Shown one piece after another: positions 24,146-34,310 of a DNA stretch of 64,000 nucleotides. Position 1 is the stretch's first letter. Each line of letters starts with the position of its first letter. Source of the stretch: Posidonia oceanica (Eukaryota > Streptophyta > Magnoliopsida > Alismatales > Posidoniaceae). Both the position numbers and the translations under genes were made by a program. The notes beneath the pieces are model-generated. The model worked only from the letters and a program-made list of their open reading frames with translations. It did no database searches and was not told the origin of the DNA. The stretch covers positions 3,720,001-3,784,000 of the forward strand of contig JAZBRS010000011.1 in the NCBI GenBank assembly GCA_037176725.1, read 5' to 3'.

Positions 24146-26350
24146 TATGACCGTCGCGCCGCGATGCCGGATGACCGACACGGGTGAAAAGAGAGGGTCA
24201 CGGATAATGGCGAAGAAAACAAAAGAATAAGACAAAAACGGAGTCGCCACCTAGTATATTATCGGGAAACAAGGAAAATCGAGGAAAAACAATGATATGC
24301 TTGCAATATGATGCTAAATGAATAACTCGTGCAAATGGATGCAGACACAATAGACATTACGGGCCAAGAGAAAGGGTAAGGACTCCTGTTATGCATGGGG
24401 AAGGTGTTAGGCACCCCCATACGCCCGAGAAGCAGTCTTTCTAGGCTAATCTCGCTCGCATGTGTGGATGTAGGCAGTGTTTGCCAATAGCTATACGCCC
24501 GTAGGCGAGGAATGCTATGCCATGCTATGAATGCTTTAATATACTTTAATGTATGCTAGTATGCCATGATGCATGATGGGAAAACAAAACAGGCAATCTA
24601 TGTGCTCAGCTACGCTGTCAGTGTTCTGAACCAGGCATGCCTCGGTTCCAAAGAACTCTAGACAGTAAACATCATCGCCCTAAATGCAATGCAAGCGAGA
24701 AACAAAACGTCAGAGAAAGCATGCAATGCAAGGATGCAACATGCAAAGGGAATCAAGATGGAGGCGGAAAACCACGAGAAAAACAGTGATCGAGCAACAT
24801 GCATGGTTGCTAGGGCATGCATTGGAAGCAATCAAATGCAAAAAACGATATTCGAATCAATGGAACAGCTTCAAATCAAGATGCAGCCGACTTAAAGCGT
24901 TGAACACCAGAGTCACTAGCGTCTTACATAGGACGCTGGGATCCTCAGCGTCTAACGCATAAGTTCAGGTTTTGAAGAATGTGAATGCATATTTTTGTAA
25001 ACATTGATTTTAATGTCATGTAGCAACTATGAATAGGTAAATCAGGCTAGATAATCAAAATAGAAATGGACTAGCCTAAAATCAAGACATGCAAGCCTCA
25101 GATCAAAGCTCTGCCAACTAAAGGCGTTAAACGCTAGGGATCCTGTGTCTAACGTTGGACGTAGGATATCTAGCGTTCAACGAATTAATTCAGATTTTAA
25201 AACAAGAGCTCTTCCTGAAATTAAAATGGATTCCAAGAAATATGCATGAAATCAAAACAGGATGCTAATGAGTGTATGATAATGCATGCACTATGACTCA
25301 GATCTCAGAAAACATTTGAATCTCCATTGTGAGAGAAAAATGCTGAAAAATGCAACAAAAGCGTATGACGCTAGGACTGTATGCATCCTACACAAGACGC
25401 ACCAGTTCCAGCGTCCTACACCTCGGGGTGCTCTAGAGCATGATTAAGCATTCAAATCGATTCAAATTGGATAGAAAGCTGTCAAATAAGCAAGAGCATG
25501 CATCAACGATCAAAACCATGCAAAATTTATGCTAAATGGGCATCTGGATCGCTCCACCCACCTCCACTTGCCTCTTGCCGGAATCCGATGAGTTCTCTGG
25601 CCACTGGAGGGCCGGGGACCTCACGAAGCTCGACTATGGCTCACTGTGGAGGCTTGGGAAGGTGGAGGGACAATTTCCCAATGCAATGCAAGGGTCCCAG
25701 ACGGATGGGTTAACCTCACATTCAATGGCCAGCGGCCTCATGTAAGGGACCCATCGCCGGAGATGAAGAAGAAGGTAAAAATAGAGAAGAAAATGCTAGG
25801 AAAACTCAATGAATTACGCCGAAATTAAACATCAACAGAGGAGAAATAGAGGCTCCTACTAGGGAGGAGAAGAAGCTTACCTGTGGGGGCTGTTTGCTTG
25901 TGCTCCTCGACGCCGACGGTTCTCCCGGTCTGCGGCTCAGGCGGCGACGGAGGGGAGCTGCTGGTGGTCCAATGGTGCTTGGACTTGGCTGATGGGTGTT
26001 GCTAGAAGGAGAGGCTTGGAGGTCAGGAGTGTGGAGGTTGTGCTCTGGTTGGATGAATTGGAATGGGTGGCCGGAGATGGCTTGTTGGGTTCACCAAATC
26101 GTGCTTGGACTGTGTGGGCAAGGTGGAGGCCAAGAGGGGTTGCTGGGAGTGTGGAGTGGACAGGGTGTGGAGGCACTGCTCTGGATTGGAGGATGATGGG
26201 CGGCTAGATGCTATGGCCGCAATGGGTGCACTCTTGCCGGAGAAGAGAGAATTGCCGGCGAGAGGGGCTGCTGGAGGTGTGCTGGTGGTTTGGGACGCAG
26301 CCAAGGAGCAACTGGGGAAGCAACCAACGCTACGAGGTTGGTGGGAGTGG

Positions 26351-26358
26351 TTTTATAT
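26351..26358 (-). promoter_or_regulatory. TATA box of LTR F
   Basis: ATATAAAA on the minus strand, about 515 bp from the LTR start. Position and motif fit the LTR promoter. Confidence 0.5.
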
Positions 26359-26582
26359 GGGTGGACGTTGCTTGGATGCCATCCATGCAGATCTCAGATC
26401 CGTATGGCCGATGGGGATGAAATGTGAGTGGATAGGATGGGAATTTGGCTTGCAAGGAGGAGTGCAATGGTCCAGAAATGATCAAGGAGCACACCCAGAT
26501 CTACATGGGCCAATGGGGAGCGAGGATTGGGTGTTCTGGATGCAAATGGGCAAACCAATCCTCAGCCACTGATGTAGGGGTG

Positions 26583-26700
26583 TAAGACGTAATGCTGGTT
26601 GCATCTTACATAAGATGCAGAGAACACAACGTCTTACGTAAGACGTAGGATATCTGGCGTCTTACGTAGGATGCTGATCCTCCAACGTCCTACACTCTGC
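26583..26700. repeat. Cluster of ACGT palindromes in LTR F U3
   Basis: A perfect 18-bp palindrome ACGTCTTACGTAAGACGT lies at 26629-26646, beside a near-perfect one (GCATCTTACATAAGATGC, 26601-26618) and several half sites (GCGTCTTACGTAGG, AACGTCCTACA). TTACGTAA is the core bound by many bZIP proteins. A regulatory role is inferred. Confidence 0.6.
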
Positions 26701-26873
26701 AGTGGGCTTTGGTGGCTTTCGGGTGTTTGGTTGGGTAAGGCTTGGTTTGGCTAAGGTTCTGGGATATGTGAATGGGTTTGATGAGTTTAGTGGGTGGTGG
26801 GGTCCACCTTGATCGAGCGCGCTCTCCTAGAGAAAAACAGCCGACGAATGACTACTAGATTGGGGTGTCTACA

Positions 26874-27375
26874 ACTGTGACGGTGGCAGAGGCAATGCGG
26901 TTGCTGGTGCTGGGTGTGCTGGTCGTGCGATGCTCACTCTCATTCTCATTGGCTCAGGGAAGGCTCGGGTAGAGGAGGTGAAGGCTGTGCTCTTGGTGTT
27001 CTCTCGGTGTTTGGGTGTATCGACGTACGCATGGCTCTCCGGTCCCTCCTACCCCTGTTGCTGGTATGGTCACAGGAATTGGCGACTCTGCTAGAGATAC
27101 TGACACAGGGCATCCACGATGGCTACCCGTGGTAATTACCAGCGGTGCCAAAAAGTGGTGGTGAGTAGCGATAGCTTCTAGCAGTGGTTAGCCGTGGGAT
27201 GGCCACTGCAGAACCTGTTGCATGATTCTTGAGCCTATTTCCATGAGTGTTTAGACCACCATTGGGCTTTGGGTTGTTAGGTTGGGTTTGGTGAGTGGGT
27301 TAGGTCCTCCACGACCAGAGCATGTCCTTTCGGAGGAATCCGCCAATGAGTGATTGCAAAATCGGGGTGTCTACA
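26874..27375 (-). mobile_element. LTR H, proximal (start) part
   Basis: Starts on the minus strand at 27375 with TGTAGACACCCCGATTTTGC and is collinear with LTR G. Compared with G, roughly 330 bp are missing and replaced by a foreign 88-bp patch at about 27021-27108. Continues at 12062 on the far side of element F. Confidence 0.8.
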
Positions 27376-28060
27376 GATGCCCCTCCCTGAGCGAGGTCAA
27401 GAGTAGCGAGACTGATGCTCAGGGTTGACAAGACACCTAGCCTGAGGCCTGCAGGAGGGTAGTGTTTGCTGTTGGCATGGAGTCACTTATTCGGCAGATG
27501 CATCGAAAGTCATTACTTGTTGCCGAAATGCAAATGCAGATGTGAATGCTAAAAATGCAAAGCTGATGCAGATCATGCAATGCTGATGATAATGTTAATG
27601 CTTGTGTGCGCTAAACTTCACTAGGTGCGTGCAAGTTTGCACGATGCTGATGCAAGCATACAATGTTGATGCTGGTGATGATGCAATGTGATGCTAGGCG
27701 ACAAGTTGGTGGCTAATCCAAACTTGTGCAAAGAGGGGCACTAGACAAGAATAACATGCTGGCTGTCCGCCGAGAGGGGCATGACAAGTTGACAGACTCA
27801 TCGGCTGGATAGTTGGGGTTATCAACCCAGAGAGAGGGGCTCCAGACATGACTAATGTGCTTGTCGTCCGGAAAGCTAGACACTTTGATGGAGGTCAACT
27901 AGGTAGTTAGGGCTACCAGCCCGGAATAGGGGTGGAAAGTGATGGGAATACCAAACCAGAAGGTATGGCAGATGTCAGAAGATGGTCCCGTGACAGTTGG
28001 GGATGTCAGCCTAAAGCCAAGGGAGGCATGATACCACAAGGCAGCCAAAGATGCCCCTAG
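27376..28060 (-). mobile_element. Polypurine tract and 3' UTR beside LTR H
   Basis: GGGAGGGGCATC (27376-27390, minus strand) abuts the LTR. The adjoining 200 bp match the 3' UTR of element A. The rest is non-coding with ATGCTGATGCAA-type repeats. The ORFs here are short and unsupported. Confidence 0.7.
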
Positions 28061-28690
28061 TATCACGAGGAAGGATATCGATAGGTTAGAAGGCCTGGCA
28101 ATGAAAGGCAAGAGGATATCGACAGTCGAAAGGCCTAGCGATGATAGGCAGACGATATCGACAGGTCTGAAGGCCTGGCGACGAGAAAGGAGGATATCGA
28201 CAGATCCGAAGGCCTGGCGACGACAGACGAAGGATATCGAATAATCCGAAGAGCTGGCAATGACGGGCGAAGGATATCGACAGGTTCAGAGGCCTGGCGA
28301 CGAGAGGACAAAGGATATCGACAAATCCGAAGACCTGGCGACGAAAAGGGAGGATATCGACAAATCCGAAGGCCTGGCGACAAAAAAGGAGGATATCGAC
28401 TGGTCCGTAGGCTTGCCGACAAGAGACAGAGGATATCGACAGATCCGAAGAGCTGGCAATGACAGATAGAGGATATCGACAGGTCCGAAAGCCTAGCGAC
28501 GAAAAAGGAGGATGTCAACAGGTCCAAAGGCCTAACGACGAGAGACAGAGGATATCAATAGGTCCGAAGGCCTGGCCACGAGAGATAGAGGATATCGATA
28601 GATCTGAAGACCTAGCAACAACAGATGGAGGATATCGACAGGTCCGAAGGCCTGGTGACGAAACAAGAGGATATCGATAGGTCCAACAGG
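28060..28690 (-). repeat. 3' UTR tandem array, about 40-bp unit, roughly 16 copies
   Basis: Units with GGATATCGACAGATCCGAAG and GCCTGGCGACGA, the same family as 10250-10665. It ends abruptly near 28690 against unrelated plus-strand leader sequence of element J. Confidence 0.92.
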
Positions 28691-29741
28691 TCACTTGTTC
28701 TTTTTTAGATTTTTAACGGTTTTTAGGTTTGTTTGACGTCCACCACTAGGGTGGAAACTATTTGTCTGATATTAGAGTTAAAGTTCCTTGTGGGAATCTC
28801 TCTCTAGCTAGAACACTCAAGCTGAGTGAACCGGGCTAGTGCAAGTCTTCTCCCATACTCTGTGTTTAATTGTGATAGTTAGATTGAGAAATTAAGGTGT
28901 CCTAAGGTTTTGTTACTGACTCATTTCTTCTTCCAAAGTCAATAATAGCCCTTAGTAGATACTTGGTACTCTAGTATTTTCTGTTTATTTATCGCTTTGT
29001 GGTTTGTTAGGATACGACCCTAAGGGCAGAATCCTGGGTTGCGGGCCCCTCTATAGAGAGACAAACCCACTGACTAGGCCCTCTTGGTGGACCCTAACGA
29101 ATGTCAAAGGGAGGTACCTGAAGAGACAATCCTATTGTGTGACCCTAGATCCAACGAAGTCAGCCTTACCCTTTCCCTAGGAACCTGACAGTTGACAGAA
29201 CGCAGGTTAAATCAATCCATCAACTAATTACTCGAACAAGTAAAATCAGCGTTCTGTCTGTTAACCTGTTTTTACCACACTTGTTTTATACGTGATCTAT
29301 CTAGAACAGATCTCGATTGTCGAAAGTACAGGCCTTCTCATCGCCTGTAGAACCGACGCCGAACGTCATTGCCAGCCTTATCAGCGACCAATCTCATCGC
29401 TTGCCAGATCGACGACTCCAGCGCCTTACAGCCTAGGCACTGTTACAGGTGGACTCTGGTGTCACCAATACGTACGTTTGGTGCCTTGTTTGTAGGTTGT
29501 GGTTTGATTGTGATTGGGTATATAGGTTACAGAAACTTCAGAGCAACTATTGGGTGATTATTATGTTCAAAGAGCTGTATTTATTTTTATTTCACCATAT
29601 CGAGTCTGTAATTTCCTTTTCAAAACACTTGTAATAATTTAGGAAGTAGAGTCATAAAAAGGAGTCTATAATTTCTTTCTTTTAAGAACTTGAAATATCT
29701 TGAGAAGTAGAGCCACTTCAAGCATATCAACTATCACTTCT
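28691..29741 (+). mobile_element. Leader of element J
   Basis: AT-rich non-coding sequence preceding the gag ATG at 29742. No LTR boundary or primer site was found at its left edge, so the 5' LTR of J is lost or unrecognised. The small ORFs here (about 60-67 codons) have no support. Confidence 0.5.
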
Positions 29742-31800
29742 ATGGCTCAAGCAAGCAGTACTGGGGGTCAACACGAGTTCCTATTCAATACCCCAACTTC
29801 ATACGCAGAAGAGTCGGACGCCCCAAGGTTCATACAGCAAGAGGGTCGCTAGGGGTTTCCCCACGCATCCATATCTTATCATCACTCTTTTGAGGGCCCT
29901 ACTCCTATGGTTTCTGCTCCAAATGATGCCAAAGGACAACCTTTTGAAGAGGAAGTGAGGGAGAAGTGGAGATAAGTTACTCCCAACCATGGAGTGCCCC
30001 ATTTGTGCATATGCTCCCAGGGGCAACGTCTCAAATAGTACCGCCATTGTCGGTTAATTCACATCAATTGCCCAAGGGAGCAACCAATCAAGCCCATCAG
30101 TTCATGGCACAATATAACCCCTCAGGGATGGTTGGAAATTCACAAATCCCAATCATGCATGGATCCCCATTCCTAAATTCCCACCAAGGCCCATTAGCTA
30201 CGGCAACTCCGGGAAATACATATACTATGCCACCAAGCCCTACAGTGAACTTCCCAATCTAGGGCCCATCAACGCAATACACCCCATAATGCCATACCTA
30301 CCCTTCCGTCCAGCAAGCTACACCATCCCCAACGAGCTACCATTCACATCAATAGCTACGAGCAACCCAACTGTAGTCGTCACCTCCGGCCATCCAGTCA
30401 TACTATAGTCTTGCTCAGCCCTCATCCTTCCCTCTGCAATACAACACCCCTCTATCGCATTAATTCCATCAAGCTCAAGGGCACCAAGTCCAGGGGCAAC
30501 AAGCCATCCCGGGTCCAGACATTAAAAGAATGATCTCGGATGCACTTGTAGAAGCAGGAGTCACTTCTAAGGCACCGGTCGGCTTTGATACTTCAAAATT
30601 CCCTCGGTTCAGTTTGCCACCCAAGTTCAAGATGCCTAAAATACAAAAGTATGATGGGATGGGTGATCCAAGGAATCATCTAGCCACTTTTACCATGGAC
30701 GCCTTGCCTCATCAACATGACAACGGACTCACTGTATACCTCTTCTTCAAGAGCCTTGAGGGAGAAGTACTGAGATGATTCAACATGCTCACAGCATCCA
30801 ACCTCAATGATGTCAAGATAGTGCGAGAGAAATTTCTACACCAATATAGCCACCACATCCAGCACAAGCCCACGATAGGAGATCTCCTCGCTGAAAAGAT
30901 GAAAGCTGAGGAGGAGTTTGTTACCTTTGCAAGCAGATGGAGGGACATGGTAGCCTGATTCAAATGCTACATCCTAGAGAGCCAAGTGATTGAGGTCAAT
31001 GCTCGGAATACCATTGGGGCACTCAGAGTGGTGTTACTGGTTGGTAACTTTCAAACATACCCTCAACTATACGAGCATGCTGCAAGAGTCCTCCAGAACA
31101 AAGAGGACTTACCATTCTTAGAGCTTGAGAGAAGGGGCAAGAAGAAGACCTCTGGATACACAGTTGAAGGCGTCATAGGCAGCACGACAAAGGTCTCGAC
31201 TCAACAAGGGCAGAAAGGAGGGAGAAATCCCCAATACCAATCTGGGTAACAAGTTCAGGCCCAAGGGCAACCAATTCAGTATCAAGGGCAGCTGATGCAA
31301 TACCAGGGGCAACTAGTTCTGTACCAAGATCGGCCAGTTCCAGGCCAGGGGCAATCAATTCAATATCAGGGCCAGCCGATTCAGTATCAGGGTCAATTAT
31401 CCCAGCTAGTGCAGCATCAACAATACCAACAAGGGCAGTGCCAGGTCCAACAACAGCAGCCCCAACGACACCAGTACCAACAATCTCCAAGTTACCCGGT
31501 ATATGCCCAACAAGGGCAACCAGCAATCAATGCAAGGGGCAACAGAGTTACCACAACGTCCCTCCACCAGGGAGCTACCAAGGACCCAAGAGGCAGAGCT
31601 ACTTGCCACTTCCATAGCCACTACACGACGTTTTCAGAATGTTAGTCGAGAGTGGAGATCTACAACCTCTAGCCCCTAAACCAAATGCCCCCAATGATGA
31701 TTTGTCCAAGTACTGTCAATATCACCAGAAGAACGGGCATACACTCAAATAATGTTTCACAGTCAAGGACAAAATATATGATCTAAACGACAAGGGCAAA
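29742..31800 (+). pseudogene. gag: gag pseudogene of Ty3/gypsy element J
   Basis: Encodes a decayed capsid/nucleocapsid polyprotein. The start is the ATG at 29742 (MAQASSTGGQHEFLFNT); a stop and frame changes follow within 40 codons. The capsid core is at about 30530-31130, with KMPKIQKYDGMGDPRNHL, LYEHAARVLQNKEDLPFLE and RWRDM, the plant retrotransposon gag pattern, broken by TGA codons at about 30776 and 30957. A Gln-rich stretch of QYQGQ repeats (31250-31530) follows. A CX2H-type knuckle, CQYHQKNGHTLK-stop-CF, lies near 31713-31757, its last Cys preceded by a stop. It continues into the protease frame at 31804. Confidence 0.8.
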
Positions 31801-31803
31801 ATC

Positions 31804-32648
31804 ATGTGGTCTGTGCTAAGAGAAAGGTTGAGGGCAACTCAAGATGGGCAACACGAAATGCAAATACATCAGAGCCCCATGCCCAGCCATCCAATAGCCC
31901 ACATGGAGGCCAAGGATATCCTACCAACAACTCTGGAACTGGTGATCATTCAGCACGTACAGGCAAACCCTGACCTAGAGCCACCAGTCAAAGATGACGA
32001 AAAACCAAACGTGCCAACAATGCCTGTGCAAGAAGCATGGTCGAAAGAGGACTTAGACAAATCCTGGGAAGATACACTAGGATGGGAGACTCAGGACTAC
32101 GATGAGGGAATCAATGATCTCACTATTCTTGACCACTCTAGCTTCCTCCCCATGGTCAAACAACATGGGTCAGATAGGGGGGATTCCTTTGAATTAGCAA
32201 GAGAAGTCGTCATAGGCTTTGAACAAAGAAACATAGTCTTCCAGGATATAGAGCTGCCCACTCCAGAAAGGCTCTCACTTCCTCTGATCATTACAGTAGA
32301 AATCAATGACTATCCTCTTCCAAGAGTACTTGTTGATACTAGTGCTAGCCGGAATGCCTGCCCCCTATTCACCCTTGACTCTATGGGCATTGAAGAAACT
32401 GAGGTCACTAAGTATCGCTTCGCCTACGCAGCTTATGATAAAAGCCTAAGAGAAGAAATTGGGACTATTCAACTAGATATTACTATAGGCCCCCTCACTA
32501 GCACCACCACAGTTATAGTAATGGAGGAGGAGCTACTTGAACCACTGATCTTAGGCAGGTCTTGGTTGGCAAAACTTGGTGCTGTGGCATCCCCCGTGCA
32601 TCAGCTTCTCAAATTCAAACATCAAGGAAGCTATCATCATCCAGGCTA
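31804..32648 (+). pseudogene. pro: Retropepsin (protease) region of element J
   Basis: The longest uninterrupted frame of J, 281 codons, covering the end of gag-like sequence and the aspartic protease. The active-site loop is VDTSASRNACPL (Asp codon 32335-32337), where the family has Asp-Thr/Ser/Asn-Gly-Ser/Ala; Gly is replaced by Ser, so activity is doubtful. The C-terminal flap/exit motif LEPLILGRSWLAKLGA is present at about 32536-32583. No reverse transcriptase follows. Family role: maturation of the gag-pol polyprotein. Confidence 0.8.
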
Positions 32649-33390
32649 ATCGTTGGATAGATTCAGGAACAAACTGGGAACCCACTCCACCAGAACCAGG
32701 AGAAGGAAGACCATCACCAGAGTCATACAGTGAAGAACCGCCAGATAGATGGTTCGACTATGATCATTGGTATGAGGAAGGGTTGGATTCTCAGATGTTC
32801 CAGGACATGATGGAGCAAGGTGCTCACAATACTTCCCGCATACGTGCTCACTGGATCTAAAGAAAACAATCCAAGTCTCTCCTCTCCACATAGAAGAAGA
32901 TCAGCTACCCGTGTATGATGAGTATGCAAACTTGGACTGGTATGACATAGAGGTTACACTCAACTCACCTTTTCAAGTAGCCCATGCAATGACCATTCCT
33001 CCCCCCAAGCCTCCCGATCCTACAGAAAGAAGTGGGTACACTAAGGGCAGTTATGAACACAATAGCCAAGGAGAGGTTAATGCAAAGCCCAATAGAGACA
33101 TCAGTGGTCGCACTTCAACAAGAAAAGGAAGTCTGGTAGCCTCACTAAAGGACAAGGCCACCAGCGGTGCATGGCAAGGATCAGGTCAAGATGAGTCCAA
33201 CCTTGACCCTAACAAAGCAAGGACTGGGTGCAAGCCAAGAGAAAAACCAGAAGATGCGCTTCAAGCACCCAAACGCTCGACACTAAAGGCAGACTTTTGC
33301 GGTCACCCCTCAGGTAAGTCCCCTCATCTTGAGAGGGAATATGGAACTCCAATGAACCCGACTAGAGGTAGTGCTAATTTACTTTAAAAT
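32649..33390 (+). pseudogene. Post-protease linker of element J
   Basis: Two acidic or hydrophilic frames (about 32662-32860 and 32911-33387) carry on from the protease after frame changes, for example EEPPDRWFDYDHWYEEGL. They resemble the variable linker between protease and reverse transcriptase. No YxDD, RNase H or integrase core motif appears here. Confidence 0.5.
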
Positions 33391-33523
33391 ATGTAAATAA
33401 GACATTCAGTTTCTTGTATTTTGTTTCCCTCTATTTGTCTCTAATGCTAGGCTGGATTGTAAATAATAATAAAATCAAAAATAATAATTGATGAGTACGA
33501 GCCATACCCAAAGGGGAAAACTA

Positions 33524-33652
33524 AAGCCAAACTGGAAAGGACCTTACGTAGTGGTTGATGTATATCTGGGAAATACTTATCAATTGTCCCAAAATGGGAC
33601 AAATCTTCTCGACCCATGGAATGCAATGCACTTGAAAAGATACTACCCTTGA
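33524..33652 (+). pseudogene. Integrase C-terminal tail of element J
   Basis: The frame reads KPNWKGPYVVVDVYLGNTYQ and ends DPWNAMHLKRYYP-stop. This matches the C-terminus of Ty3/gypsy Tat integrases, where GPY motif and WNA-LKRYYP ending are typical. Reverse transcriptase, RNase H and the integrase core are absent between the protease and this tail, so about 3 kb of pol was deleted (size from family knowledge). Confidence 0.8.
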
Positions 33653-34310
33653 TCTGCATGCCTACACCAAGAGGGGACCTAGGGCCTAACACTAAGCAGG
33701 AAGGGGGGGTCACTCCCAAAGCTTATAGGAAGAGGAATACCCAGGGTGGCCCATACTTTGTCCTATCTACACATACACCTTGCATGGGGAGGTAAGAGAA
33801 AGGCAGGCTTGGAGCTTAGGCAAATCATATAATTCGCTCGCCCTGTATAGCATGGCATCCTTGCTTAAATCCAAGAAGGTAGTGATGGATGAGCGCACTA
33901 GAACTAATCGACCTAGAAAGCGCCGAAAAGAGGGGAGTGCACGAAAAAGTGGGTACGCTGTCATAGCATAAGTACGGAAGGCAGTGATGGGCAGGTACTC
34001 AAAACGAGGTGAGAAAATAGATGAGTAAGTGTGCCGTCATAGCATAAGTCCAGAAGGCAGTGATGGGTGGGCACTTACAGAAAAATAACAAGAGAGAGGA
34101 ATCCTAAAAGAAAAGAAAAGCAAAGGAAAGAAAAGAAAGAAAAGAAGAGCCAAAAGAAAAGGAAAAGAAACCCTGGGAATATTGAAGGCACATTAGGAGC
34201 AAAACTGGCGAGCGGAACTTAAACTCAAGCCAACGTCGAGAGCTTGTTGTACTTCAAGCCTGCCCCATCCTATCTCACTCACAGGCAAAGAGCAAGCAAC
34301 CCTGGGTAGT
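33653..34310 (+). mobile_element. 3' UTR of element J
   Basis: Non-coding sequence with two degenerate copies of GTCATAGCATAAGT...GGAAGGCAGTGATGGG (33960-34070), an A/G-rich tract at 34080-34170, and the LTR D start at 34311. Confidence 0.6.

Larger units (their letters stand above)
24146..26873 (-). mobile_element. 5' LTR of element F, 2.7 kb
   Basis: On the minus strand it starts TGTAGACACCCCAATCTAG at 26873 and ends near GGTCATA at 24146, next to the primer site. It contains the lineage core at about 24356-24448. A TATA box (ATATAAAA) is at 26351-26358 on the minus strand. A series of ACGT-containing palindromes lies in its U3 part, and related GCGT/ACGC words recur at 24895-24960, 25120-25190 and 25365-25430. 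Right flank is ACTGTGACGG, the continuation of LTR H, so F is inserted in H. Confidence 0.8.

Noticed and set aside
31173..31526. Minus-strand ORF of 117 codons rich in Ala/Leu/Val
   Set aside because: Antisense shadow of the QYQGQ repeat in the gag of element J.
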